The notes under the pieces are model-generated. The model did no database searches and was not told the DNA's origin. It worked only from the letters and a program-made list of their open reading frames with translations. Made by a program: the position numbers and the translations under genes. From assembly GCA_023055425.1 (NCBI GenBank), contig JALGPY010000005.1, forward strand, positions 1,637,501-1,701,500: DNA of 64,000 nt. The letters are read 5' to 3'. Below, piece after piece: positions 51,819-61,603 of this stretch (position 1 is the first letter of the stretch; the number at the start of each line of letters is the position of its first letter). This DNA is from Linanthus parryae (Eukaryota; Streptophyta; Magnoliopsida; Ericales; Polemoniaceae).

Positions 51819-53329
51819 CTTTCCGAATTTTTGAAAAGAAAACAGGAAAATGGCTGAGACATTAATGTAATGTTTTGAACATTAATGTGATATTGCTAGG
51901 GTTTCTCCCCCTTCTTTTTTTAACAACAAACAATGAGTTTGCCCGTTTTGCCCCTTTCGGGATTTGATTGGACATTTCTGTGCATATCCAATTATGACAT
52001 CAGCAATTGATTCTTTGCTTGATTTTCGCGCTAATTTCTCGGCAGATAAGCACGCTTCCGTTGGGAAGTCCATCCGAATCATGACTATCCGTCATTTATT
52101 AGGATACGCAACTGAATCGTCGTAGCCTTTAGTAGGGTAATTGATTGTTACCGCTTTTCAAGGCGTAAGTGATTGAACTTACCCTCTTTTTGAATTTGCT
52201 GACTCATCTTAAGCAACCGAAGAGTCTCTACAGGGCCTATATAAACCCTGCCTTTGTCATTTGGGTTCTTCATCCCAAACATGTGCTTTTCCGTGAGTCC
52301 TTGCGACTGCTGGCTTCAACGCTTGTTTTTCGTTGATTCATGGCAACTTCAAGCTTTGAATCCTGAGTTTGCGCTTTGTGCTATAGAAATAGTTTCCAAG
52401 ATCCACTTTATGAGGCTTATTGCTGTTTATAACCGTCATAAAGAGGATGCAGATAATACCTCATGTGTGTTCGAAGAAATTTCTTCGTGTATTATGTGTG
52501 CAGGTCATGTTTCCGGCCGCCTCGTGGCGAGGTGCAGCGCCGTAGTGACCGTGCTACCGTCTCGTAATGAACGGCGTGATTCTTCTTCAGCAGTGATGAA
52601 GAAGAATCCGTCACTTTCATGTTTGTGAGCCCGGGGTGACGAACCGTCACATTCATCCCCGTCTACAAGGAGCCCTTGCCCTTTGGAGCTGCTGCTTGCC
52701 TGTAGATCGCCGGAACCGGTGGCTCCTTGGGCAAATGTTATGGGGAGCCTATCTGACAACGGTCTTGTCGGATAGCAGAATGTCGAGCGTATGGTTTCAT
52801 GTGGCTCTTTTCAGAGCGAGATCCCCTTTGCTACAGATGTCACCCACAGATTTGGGCATCGTGTAGCCGGCGCTCGAAGCCAGGGCGGTTCATTCTTTGC
52901 AGTCCGGGTTTCCGTATCACGTTTCTGCTGGCTTATCAGCCATTTTTCGAATGTATTGTAAGCCATGTTGGCTGTGTAGTTAGATGCGAGCTTTTCGCTT
53001 GTAAGCTGCTATCTAGATAGACAAATTGTAAGTCATTTGACTCATAATGATAAATAGTATTTGTATCAGTTGTTCTTTGCAACAAAATACAATTTCGCAT
53101 GCATTTCGGCTTGTTTTGCCTTGCATAATGACATGTAATGATTTCACATATGCGATGTCAATTTACAGATATTTCGCTAGATCATTCGAGATCGTTTTTT
53201 CGCAGCTGTGCCATCTTGACGGATGGGCTTGTAGTTGGTCGTTGTAAATCGTATGAGATCACGTTCACAACGTTGTTATCGTTCCAGATAATCTTCCAGA
53301 GATCAATCAAGATCGTTGAGCTGTGCAAA
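51819..53329 (+). other. spacer between antisense gene and repeat array
   Basis: It contains a plus-strand TATATAAA (52238-52245), a 12-bp perfect hairpin (52578-52589 with 52597-52608), a short gtgacg/cgtcac hairpin near 52638-52650 and a palindrome-rich GC block (cctcgtggcgagg). A 124-codon frame at 52254 has no recognisable motif. It could hold a short non-coding transcript; no protein gene is supported. Confidence 0.4.
52238..52245 (+). promoter_or_regulatory. possible second plus-strand TATA box
   Basis: TATATAAA in the context gggcctatataaaccctgcc, followed by a C/T-rich start-like region. No convincing coding frame follows, so any product may be non-coding RNA reading toward the repeat array. 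Confidence 0.35.
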
Positions 53330-54345
53330 TTGCTATCATAGAAGATAGGCTTTGTTTGAGATCGTTTCTCGCATAAACTGCTATCACAGCAGACAGATCT
53401 TTAGAAGATCTAATAAGATAACTCTGCACTCGTGTTGCCATCATATAAGACGGGTTTGGATAATTAACCAAAATTGCTATCGTAACAGATAGGCTTGAGA
53501 AGATCATTATAAGATCGCATCTGTATAACCTGCTATCCCAAGAGATAGGCGTTAGATGATCGATTGAGATCATTTTTGTATTTCGCTGCTATCGCAAAAG
53601 ATAGGCTTTGGATGATCATGTAAGATCGTGTTTTCGTTTGGGTGCTATCGCAAGAGATAGGCTTTAATGATCACTTAAGATCGTATTTGTATTTGATTGC
53701 TACCGTGAGAGATAGGCTTTAAATGACCACTTAAGATCGCATTTGCGTTTGGCTGCTATCGCAAGAGATAGGCTTTAATGATCACTTAAGATCGCATTTG
53801 CATTTGGCTGCTATCGCAAGAGATAGGCTTTAATGATCACTTAAGATCGCATTTGCATCTGATTGCTACCATGGGAGATAGGCTTTAGATGATCACTTAA
53901 GATCGCATTTGCATTTGATTGCTACCGTAAGAGATAGGCTTTAATGATCACTTAAGATCACATTTGTAGTGGCTGCCATCGTAGGAGATGGGCTTTAGAT
54001 GATCACTTAAGATCGCATTTGTGTTTGGCTGCTATCGTAAAAGATAGGCTTTAGGTGATCGATTGAGATCGCGTTTGCTATCATATGAGATAGGCTTTGA
54101 TGATCAATTAAGATCGCGTTCGCTATCGTAAGAGATAGGCTTTGATGATCATTTAAGATCGCGTTCGCTATCGTAAGAGATAGGCTTTGATGATCAGTTA
54201 AGATCGCGTTCGCTATCGTAAGGGATAGGCTTTGATGATCATTTAAGATCACGTTCGCTATCGTAAGAGATAGGCTTTGATGATTAGTTAAGATCGCGTT
54301 CGCTATCGTAAGGGATAGGCTTCGATGATCATTTAAGATCGTGTT
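53330..54345. repeat. tandem repeat array of gypsy C (about 20 units)
   Basis: Each unit contains gctatcgtaagagataggctt and gatcatttaagatcg variants. Left units are about 55 bp and diverged. Right units (54122, 54167, 54212, 54257, 54302) are spaced exactly 45 bp and nearly identical. Every unit holds two small palindromes: ctatc...gatag and gatc...gatc. Tandem repeats in this region are common in Tat/Ogre elements. Confidence 0.88.
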
Positions 54346-54580
54346 TACATTTGTTACTATTGAAGCGCATAAATCATTGTTAACAGTTGTAACAAATTAG
54401 ATAATCGATATAAACAGCTGATAAATGTGAACTTCTCATTTGGGAGAATTCTTTTATTATGACATTCTCATATGGGAGAGATAGGATTACAATCCTCTCA
54501 TATGGGAGAGGAGATTGCAAATATCGTAGCCACATGAGACATTAAGCAACGTTATCATAAAACGTATGAAACAAGAGAAG
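54346..54580. other. pol 3' untranslated spacer
   Basis: It holds three copies of a ctcatatgggagag motif (near 54436, 54468 and 54497). No gene. Confidence 0.5.
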
Positions 54581-57500
54581 TCAGGGATAGTACTTCTTGA
54601 TCCAGCGCATGTTGACTGAGCTTGGAGTTGAGGTTGTGCCGTGCAACCTTCGTATGCTGCAGTAGCCGCTATCGAAGACTTCTGTGACTTCGAAGGGTCC
54701 CTCCCAATTAGCTGCGAACTTTGGGTGGGTTGCCTCTCGCATGCAGTGATCAGATGCGCGCAAGACCAGGTCGCCAACTGCGAAATCCCGTCGCTGAACT
54801 GTCTTGTTATAGGCGCGAGCGATTCTTTCTTGGTACCGCTTGTTAGTCCTTTTGGCTTGTTCTCGCTTTTCTTCCAGCAAGACTAAATCATGATCGCGTT
54901 GGTTTTCATAGAGCGCGTGGAAGGCCAGCCTTGCCGAATTGACTCTGACCTCCGCAGGTACCACAGCTTCGGCCCCATAACATAGTAGAAATGGCGAGGC
55001 CCCTGTGGGTGTCCTTGGAGAAGTTCTGTAGGCCCACAGAGCCATGTTAAGAGAGTCGGCCCACTTCTTGTGGTCATCTGCGACCATCTTGCTCAGAATT
55101 CTCAGCAGCGTTTTGTTAGTCGCCTCGGCTTGCCCGTTTCCCTTTGGATAATAGGGGGTAGAGCATATCTGTCTGATATTGTACTCCGCAAGTTTTGTAG
55201 CTACCTGACGATTAACAAAAGGAGTACCGTTATCTGAAAGAATAGTATTCGGGATTCCGAACCTGCATATGATGTTTTCCTGGATGAAGTTGACCACAGC
55301 CAGCGCGTTTGCCGTCTTCAGTGGTATTGCTTCCACCCATTTGGTGAACAGCTCGGTTGCGGTGAGAATAAAATGGTTCCCATGTGACGTTGGTCGGATG
55401 GGGCCAATGAAGTCCAAAGCCCATGTGTGAAATGGCCATGGCGTTCCTAGTGCATGTAGGTCCACGGCGGGAGCGTGCACTAGGTTCCCCTTGAATTGAC
55501 ATTCTTGGCAGTGTCGCACCTTGGTGCGGCAATCGACTTCCATCGTGGGCCAGAAGTATCCAATTGAGAGAAGCTGTCTGCATAATTTCGCACCTCCCTG
55601 GTGTTCCACCTGGTGGGAGAGGTCCATGACTTCTTGTGCTTCCCTTTCGTCTAGGCATCGCAGCAAGTTGCCTTCGTGACCTTTTCGCCAAAGCAGATTT
55701 TCTTGAACTACATATCGAGAAGCTTTCCTCTTCAATTTGCCTGCCTCTTTTCTCGATTCGGGTACAGTGCCCTTGGTGAGGAATTCAAACAATGGCTTTC
55801 TCCAGTCTGTGTCGTCGTCGATTAGAGCGACAAGAAGAGAATCTTTGATTAGTGCGCAACTTTCGCACTTCCCTTGTATCAGGGCTGCGGCTGTAGACAT
55901 GCTTGGCCAATGGATGCCGTATCTCTGAGCTTTCCTGTAGATTGACACCTCGCTTTCTCCGCAAGCGTGTTGGTGAATCTTTTCTAACAGCTGTTGTCCC
56001 TCTTGCTCGGAGACGCAACGCATGAGTATTCCTCCGGGACCCTTGTAGTAAAGGGTGTTGTCGTGGATACAGTATCCTTTCGTGAGTGCCCAGCCCTCGC
56101 TGCTGGTGCCTTTCGCAATAGCTTGCAGGATTGCTTTTCGCCAGTCTGCGTCATCCATGTGTTCGTCGTCGCACGCATCTTCTGTTAATGCCGACGATGT
56201 TCGCACTTCGATGGAAATCCTTGCGGGGCATTTGTCTATGCTGACCTTAGATCCCAGAGTTGCTAAGGCATCTGCATGCCTGTTGTCCGCTCGGGGTTTG
56301 TGCTCGTATTTCACGTCGCAGAATTGCTGCATCAGCTTTTGCACTAGGGTGCGGTATGGTAGGAGGTTGATCTCCTTTAAACCATATTCGCCCGAGGCCT
56401 GTTTAACAATCAGTTTGGAATCTCCCATGACTGTTAAGTTGCTCACTTCCAAAGCTTTCGCCGCACGGAGTCCCGCGATCAGAGCCTCGTATTCCGCCTC
56501 GTTGTTCGTGACTGCGAAGTTGAGTTTCGCGGACATCTGTATGACTTCCCCGTCCGGCTTTGTCAAGACTATCCCAATGCCTCCGCCTTTTCTGGTTGAC
56601 GAACCATCGAAGTGGAGGGTCCAATAGGGCACGTCGATCGCGTAGATTTCAGGGCCTTCGAGTTCTTCCTCGATCACAGGTTCGTGACTGTTGTCGGGAA
56701 ACTGTGCCAGCAGATCTGCTACCGCCTGCGACTTGATCGCTCTTGGTTTTACGCATGTGATATCGTATTGAGAGATGGTCATGTACCATTTCGCCAATCT
56801 CCCGCCCGGAGTAGTGTGAGTTAGCAGGTATCTTATGGGGTCGCTTTTGGTGACCACCACTACTTTGTGCGATGCAAAATAGTGTCTCAACTTCTCTATT
56901 ACAAAGAATAAGGCAAGGCAATGACGTTCGATGTCCGTGTACCTTGATTCAGCAGGCTGCACAATGCGAGAGATGTAATAGATAGGCCTCTCTTGTCCCT
57001 CATATACCTGGGCCAAGAGTGCTCCTATAGATCTCCTTGTTGATGTAAGATATAGCAGCAGCGGCGATCCCAGTTGAGGCGCGATCATAATCTTCGGGGA
57101 TGTAAGTATCTCCTTTAGCTTTTCGAATGCCGCTTCATGGTCAGGAGCCCAGTTGTACGCGGCGTCCTTCCTGAGAAGAGTGCTGAAACAGCATGTGATT
57201 TCGGCGATTGCCGGGATGAATCTCCGCAGATATGACAATTTTCCCAAGAATGTTTTCAAGGTACTTTGATCTTGAGGTGGTGTCATGCTGGTGATGGCTG
57301 ACACTTTCGCAGGGTCAGGCTCGATTCCTTGGCGATGGACTACGCATCCCAGAAACTTCCCCGAAGTCACGCCGAACGCGCATTTCATGGGGTTCATTTT
57401 CAGTTGAAAGCTCCTGCATCTGTTGAATACCTTTCGCAGGTCTGCAAGGTGATCTGCTTCATGCCTGGATTTGACTACCAGGTCATCCACATAGAATTCC

Positions 57501-58186
57501 ACTTCTTTGTGCATCATGTCGTGGAATAGGGCCATCATGGCCCGCTGATAGGTTGCGCCTGCATTCTTAAGACCGAATGGCATTACCGTATAGTTGAATA
57601 CCCCCACGGGAGTGATGAATGCAGTTTTCCTTGCATCTTCGGGATCCATCTTGATTTGATTGTACCCGCTGAAGCCGTCCATGAAACTGAACATGCGATG
57701 GCCTGCTGTTGAATCAATGAGTAAATCGATGTTAGGCAGCGGGAAATCGTCCTTAGGACAGAAGCGATTAAGATCTCGGAAGTCCACGCAGATGCGGAGC
57801 TGTCCGTTCTTCTTCACCACTGGCACGATGTTGGCCAACCATGTGGGATGGTGATTGGGCTCTATGAACTTGGCATCTAGGAGTTTGACAATCTCCTGTT
57901 TGATCTTCACGTTGAGCTCTGGCCTAAAGCTTCTGGTGCTTTGCTTGACCGGTTTAGACCCTGGGATGATGTCTAAACGGTGCATGGTGATGCTCGTGTC
58001 CAGACCCGGCATCTCGTCGTATTCCCATGCGAACACGTCCTTGTATTCAGTTAGGAGCTGCAGCAGTCCTTGTTCCTCTTCGCTTGTGAGGTCCGCACTC
58101 AGGAAGACTGGTTTTTTCTTTTCCTCGTTCGGGCTGAGGAACACTTCCTTAAGCTCTTGCTTTTGTGGTCTTGGCCTGTCTTCCAT
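54581..58186 (-). CDS. gypsy C pol: reverse transcriptase, two RNase H, integrase
   Basis: 1201 residues from the methionine at 58186; the same frame is open upstream to the UGA that ends gag. Reverse transcriptase spans about 60-300 with CVDFRDLN, MPFGLKNAGATYQR and catalytic YVDD (232-235). A first RNase H (about 365-500) is followed by a second, archaeal-type RNase H (about 522-645: HFDGSS, NNEAEYEAL, MGDSKL, RHADALA). The second RNase H is diagnostic of the Tat lineage. Two zinc-module-like repeats follow (about 681-780 and 793-900). The integrase core has D925, D985 and E1021. No chromodomain is visible. The C-terminus is close to the tandem array. The frame is intact, matching the very young LTRs. 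Confidence 0.94.
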   Translation of the reverse strand: MEDRPRPQKQELKEVFLSPNEEKKKPVFLSADLTSEEEQGLLQLLTEYKDVFAWEYDEMPGLDTSITMHRLDIIPGSKPVKQSTRSFRPELNVKIKQEIVKLLDAKFIEPNHHPTWLANIVPVVKKNGQLRICVDFRDLNRFCPKDDFPLPNIDLLIDSTAGHRMFSFMDGFSGYNQIKMDPEDARKTAFITPVGVFNYTVMPFGLKNAGATYQRAMMALFHDMMHKEVEFYVDDLVVKSRHEADHLADLRKVFNRCRSFQLKMNPMKCAFGVTSGKFLGCVVHRQGIEPDPAKVSAITSMTPPQDQSTLKTFLGKLSYLRRFIPAIAEITCCFSTLLRKDAAYNWAPDHEAAFEKLKEILTSPKIMIAPQLGSPLLLYLTSTRRSIGALLAQVYEGQERPIYYISRIVQPAESRYTDIERHCLALFFVIEKLRHYFASHKVVVVTKSDPIRYLLTHTTPGGRLAKWYMTISQYDITCVKPRAIKSQAVADLLAQFPDNSHEPVIEEELEGPEIYAIDVPYWTLHFDGSSTRKGGGIGIVLTKPDGEVIQMSAKLNFAVTNNEAEYEALIAGLRAAKALEVSNLTVMGDSKLIVKQASGEYGLKEINLLPYRTLVQKLMQQFCDVKYEHKPRADNRHADALATLGSKVSIDKCPARISIEVRTSSALTEDACDDEHMDDADWRKAILQAIAKGTSSEGWALTKGYCIHDNTLYYKGPGGILMRCVSEQEGQQLLEKIHQHACGESEVSIYRKAQRYGIHWPSMSTAAALIQGKCESCALIKDSLLVALIDDDTDWRKPLFEFLTKGTVPESRKEAGKLKRKASRYVVQENLLWRKGHEGNLLRCLDEREAQEVMDLSHQVEHQGGAKLCRQLLSIGYFWPTMEVDCRTKVRHCQECQFKGNLVHAPAVDLHALGTPWPFHTWALDFIGPIRPTSHGNHFILTATELFTKWVEAIPLKTANALAVVNFIQENIICRFGIPNTILSDNGTPFVNRQVATKLAEYNIRQICSTPYYPKGNGQAEATNKTLLRILSKMVADDHKKWADSLNMALWAYRTSPRTPTGASPFLLCYGAEAVVPAEVRVNSARLAFHALYENQRDHDLVLLEEKREQAKRTNKRYQERIARAYNKTVQRRDFAVGDLVLRASDHCMREATHPKFAANWEGPFEVTEVFDSGYCSIRRLHGTTSTPSSVNMRWIKKYYP

Positions 58187-58318
58187 GCATTCGGGGGCTT
58201 CTTTAAGTTTCTCCTCTGGAATGCCCTGTGTTGGCTCTTCTGTGAGCGCAACTTGCTCGATTTGATTGATTTGCCCAGGGACATCCCCATGCCCGTGTGA
58301 GGACGTCCCCGCGCACCT

Positions 58319-60931
58319 TCATATGCGATAGCATTTCTTCCCGTTGGCGTAGAAGCTCTCTATCTCCTTGCCCTCGGGGTCGTGCTTTGCGATCCTCTTC
58401 AGAGTGTAGACACTCTTGCGATGATATGCGATGCGCGGCGCCTCTTCGTGGGTAGGCGGCTTTTCTTCGGTGTCTCCCCTTGTCACCATCACGCCTGCAG
58501 GTGACTGGTCCTTGATGTCCTCCCAGAGAGGTAAAGGAGTAGGGTTGAATGGTCCGGGTGTTTGCTCGTCCGCCATCTCGGTGAACCACACCGCCTCGCT
58601 GAGATGCGCTTCGTCCAAGTTGAACGGGTTAGTTGAGGCCGGTATCTCGACAATCCTGTCGTTCCAGATAGCTTTCATCACTTGGTGAGCCGTTGAAGGG
58701 ATTGCGTCGAAGCGATGAATCCAGGCCCGACCTATGATCATGTGGTATGTGGTGTTCGCGTCTATGACATAGAACTTCGCCGAGCACTTGATTCTGCCGA
58801 TCTGAACGCCCAGGCGGATCCACCCGATCGTCATTCTGGAATCGCTTCCGAATCCCACCAGCGGGGATGGACGCTTGACTACCTTGTGCTCGGGGATCCC
58901 TGCTAGCTTCAGTGTGTGGAGTGGAACAACATTGACCGCTGCTCCTCCATCGACGAATGCTCGCTTGAATTCGACGCCGTTGATGATGGCGGTCACGTAC
59001 AGGGGCCTCTGGTGGCTCGCATCTGTCTTTTTGTCGCTGGCAGAGAAGGTCATAATCTTTTCTGTGGAACGGGACGCCCTGACGACTTTCCCGTTGGAGA
59101 CCACGAGGTCCTCCTCGTAGTCCTCTGCTACCCTTAAGATTGCTTTTGTCATGTCCGCTCGACATTTTTCGGAGAAGTTCATCTCGTTGAAGAATCTGTC
59201 GAAGCCGTGCGACCCTTTCATGCGGTCGGCACGCTCATCTTCCGTGTCCATGCTGTAGTCTTCATCTTCATGGACTTCAGCAACGATGGGCAGACCATCC
59301 TCTGCGACTTCTTCCAAGTCGACTATCGAGATCATGGCGACCTCTTTGCCTTTTGAGCCCGAATCTGTATGGGCAGGCAGCGGGTTGTTGCGCACATCCT
59401 TCCGATGGTCGCTGACGATGAGTTCGCCGCTCTTCATCTTCTGATCGAGTGCGAATCTGAGCTTCTTGCACTCGGCTGTGGGGTGCATGACCTTGCCGTG
59501 GTATTCGCACCACTTAGGGTCCCTCGTCATCTCCTTGGAGGGTGCTTTCTCGAGCGGTGGGAGGACGCCGTCCTTACGCCACTGTCTGCAGAGATCGCTT
59601 GCCTCCTCCACCGAGCAGGGCAGGGGCGGTGCGTCGAAGTTTGTAACTTTTGCTTGCTTCTGGGGCGAAACTGCATTGACCTCAGCTTCGCGTCCTCGCT
59701 TGTAGCCGAATCTGCCGATCTTGTAGGTGGTGCCGCTCGCAGGTCGTTCTGGAGCGCTCTTCTTTCTCTGTCTCTCGACGATGGGCTCGATGTTCATCGT
59801 GCACTCGATGAGCTTTGAAAATGTGGGTGTTTGCAAATTGATTAGCATGCTCTTGTACTCATCTCGCATGCACTGCAGGCATATCTCTACGAGCCGACTC
59901 TCGAGCATTGGGTCCTTGCATTCTAAGGATTTCGCTCTGAATTTCTTGATGAAAGTGATTCCATCTTCCTCGCGTTTCTGATACATCCGCGAGAGGTGGA
60001 TCATCGTCACCTTCTCTTCCATCTGGAAGAACTTGGTGTAGAACTTCTGGACCATGTCGTCCCAAGTCTTCACAGATCCGGGCTCCAACGTCCGGTACCA
60101 TTTGTATGCTACATTCCCAAGAGTCTTTGGGAACTCTCGCATCAGCAGTTTGGGATCAGCTCCGTATGGACCCATGACATCGATGAAACGCATGACATGC
60201 TCATGGGCGTTTCCATTGACGTCTTCGAACTTGTCCCATTTGGGAGCCTTGTACCCTGCCGGGTTAGGCATGAGATAAATTTCTCGTGGGATGGGTGGAT
60301 CGTTGTCTAGCTTCGGGATGATGGTATCCGCGAGCGATTGATGAGCTAGGATGGAGTCCACGCGCTTCTGCAAGGATGTCATGCATTCTGGGAGGCTTCC
60401 CTCGGTAGCTGCCGGAGGGGCTGCCGTAGGCGGTGGCGATACATATGTTGCCGGAGGATTGAGAGTGTATTGGCTACCCGCGTTTCCCCATATGGTCGCC
60501 GGTGGAGGCAGAGTGTACTGCAAAGTTGGGTTAGACGCCAAAGCCGTGGGCTGAGAGGCGTGAGCGGCAGGGGGTAGCATTTGCGCTGTTGATCCTTGGA
60601 TCGAAGGCAGCTGCGCGGCAGACGGTGGAGTTTGCAGATGAGGGTTGGGAGGCGTGGCCGATACTCCCAATCCTGGAGCAGTAGGGGTTCCTCCTCCCTG
60701 AGGGGTGGCGGTACCTGGTGGAGGATTTGGCGCAAGGGTGCCCAGAACGGCCAAGATCCGCTCCAACTGCGCAGATTGAGACTTGAGAGCTTTTGCCTGA
60801 CTTTGGACAGTGGCGTCCAAAGACTCCAAAGTTGGTGCCTCGCCGGGAGTCGTCGGAGTACGGCGGACTTCGTCTCCCGAGGGAGTTTCGGTGGAAGGCG
60901 ACCGGTTGCTGACATCATCCTCCTGAGACAT
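58319..60931 (-). CDS. gypsy C gag-protease
   Basis: 870 residues from ATG 60931. It has a proline-rich N-terminus and a helical TLESLDATVQSQAKALKSQ segment. The gag core is about 225-390 (KWDKFEDVNGNAHEHVMRFI; WYRTLEPGSVKTWDDMVQKF), with a CX3H...C knuckle-like motif (CEYHGKVMHPTAEC, 475-488). The aspartic protease is near 643-740 with VDGGAAVNVV (D661) and IIGRAWIH. DGG instead of DTG/DSG is usual in some gypsy proteases. The frame ends in UGA at 58319-58321, but the pol frame continues directly in the same phase. Confidence 0.93.
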   Translation of the reverse strand: MSQEDDVSNRSPSTETPSGDEVRRTPTTPGEAPTLESLDATVQSQAKALKSQSAQLERILAVLGTLAPNPPPGTATPQGGGTPTAPGLGVSATPPNPHLQTPPSAAQLPSIQGSTAQMLPPAAHASQPTALASNPTLQYTLPPPATIWGNAGSQYTLNPPATYVSPPPTAAPPAATEGSLPECMTSLQKRVDSILAHQSLADTIIPKLDNDPPIPREIYLMPNPAGYKAPKWDKFEDVNGNAHEHVMRFIDVMGPYGADPKLLMREFPKTLGNVAYKWYRTLEPGSVKTWDDMVQKFYTKFFQMEEKVTMIHLSRMYQKREEDGITFIKKFRAKSLECKDPMLESRLVEICLQCMRDEYKSMLINLQTPTFSKLIECTMNIEPIVERQRKKSAPERPASGTTYKIGRFGYKRGREAEVNAVSPQKQAKVTNFDAPPLPCSVEEASDLCRQWRKDGVLPPLEKAPSKEMTRDPKWCEYHGKVMHPTAECKKLRFALDQKMKSGELIVSDHRKDVRNNPLPAHTDSGSKGKEVAMISIVDLEEVAEDGLPIVAEVHEDEDYSMDTEDERADRMKGSHGFDRFFNEMNFSEKCRADMTKAILRVAEDYEEDLVVSNGKVVRASRSTEKIMTFSASDKKTDASHQRPLYVTAIINGVEFKRAFVDGGAAVNVVPLHTLKLAGIPEHKVVKRPSPLVGFGSDSRMTIGWIRLGVQIGRIKCSAKFYVIDANTTYHMIIGRAWIHRFDAIPSTAHQVMKAIWNDRIVEIPASTNPFNLDEAHLSEAVWFTEMADEQTPGPFNPTPLPLWEDIKDQSPAGVMVTRGDTEEKPPTHEEAPRIAYHRKSVYTLKRIAKHDPEGKEIESFYANGKKCYRI

Positions 60932-60946
60932 GGTTGCTTTTGCTGG

Positions 60947-60972
60947 TAAGATTCACGTCGGGTTCACCAAAA
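60947..60972 (-). promoter_or_regulatory. primer binding site of gypsy C
   Basis: On the minus strand the LTR end is followed by TTT and TGGTGAACCCGACGTGAA. The complement ends ...GGGTTCACCA as a tRNA acceptor end would. Gypsy D uses the same site. I do not assign the tRNA. Confidence 0.75.
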
Positions 60973-61598
60973 TGTGCACAAGAGATTCCGGCAGGGAGAC
61001 CTCCGTGTACACCGTACGTAGTGGATCAGGGATCGCACAGGAAGAATAGGGGTGTGTGTAGGGAGAGAGTAAGTCAGTAGCAATGTCTGAGAGAGAGACA
61101 GAGGTTTGGCAGAGCTTCCGCGTATGGCAGTGTTGTTCTCCTTTTTATGGAAAGGTTAACGATGTATATATACTGGAGAACGTGACCGTTGTAGTGTGGT
61201 TAATGCGCCCATTAATGGCGGCTTAATTAGCTTAACCATAACGGCACGTTCGTCCGAGTATATAGGAACCGTTAGAGCACGTGGTGCGCAAGTACCGGAA
61301 CCGTTACGAGGTTGACCGGGTTTGACCGGATTGACCGGGTCTAGGGAGCTCGTGCCATAAATCTCTCAAAACAGTTACTAAAGGTCGCGCGCGGGCTTGG
61401 CTCGCACGCGACAGGGCTTACTCTAGCCTCCAAACCACAAGTCCCTACAAGTCCCGTGCAGTGGTATGCGAGGGCTCTGTCTCGCAGCCCCCACATGGAT
61501 CAGCTCGGCTGGTGATCCTGTGTGTGTGGAGCACAATATGGTGTGCTGGATGGTTGCCACGTGGCCTAGATCTGCCATGTCATAAAGCAGTATCTACA
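60973..61598 (-). repeat. 5' LTR of gypsy C
   Basis: It looks identical by eye to 46220-46845 apart from the terminal dinucleotide. The sense-strand TATATATA (61165-61172) is the likely core promoter, and three TTGACC motifs lie nearby. Confidence 0.95.
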
Positions 61599-61603
61599 CC
61601 AGC

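Larger units (their letters stand above)
46220..61598 (-). mobile_element. Ty3/gypsy Tat-lineage retrotransposon C with antisense plant mobile domain gene (15.4 kb)
   Basis: The 626-bp LTRs (46220-46845, 60973-61598) look identical by eye apart from the second base (TA versus TG). They are flanked by CCAGC (46215-46219 and 61599-61603). Removing the element restores the CACTA frame ...INDFPAYANFSGW... exactly. Sense-strand (minus) order is gag-protease, UGA, pol with dual RNase H (the mark of the Tat lineage), then a tandem repeat. The antisense six-exon gene, polypurine tract and 3' LTR follow. It is the youngest insertion in the window. Confidence 0.95.

Noticed and set aside
52254..52628. 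124-codon frame after a TATA box in gypsy C
   Set aside because: No motif or coding pattern recognised; kept only as a possible non-coding unit.
54007..54252. Repetitive minus-strand frame (MILNDHQSLSLTIANA repeats)
   Set aside because: It is only the translation of the tandem array, whose 45-bp unit is a multiple of three.
53330..54345. CRISPR-like array of spaced repeats
   Set aside because: Units are contiguous and variable without unique spacers, inside a plant retrotransposon; an ordinary tandem repeat explains it.
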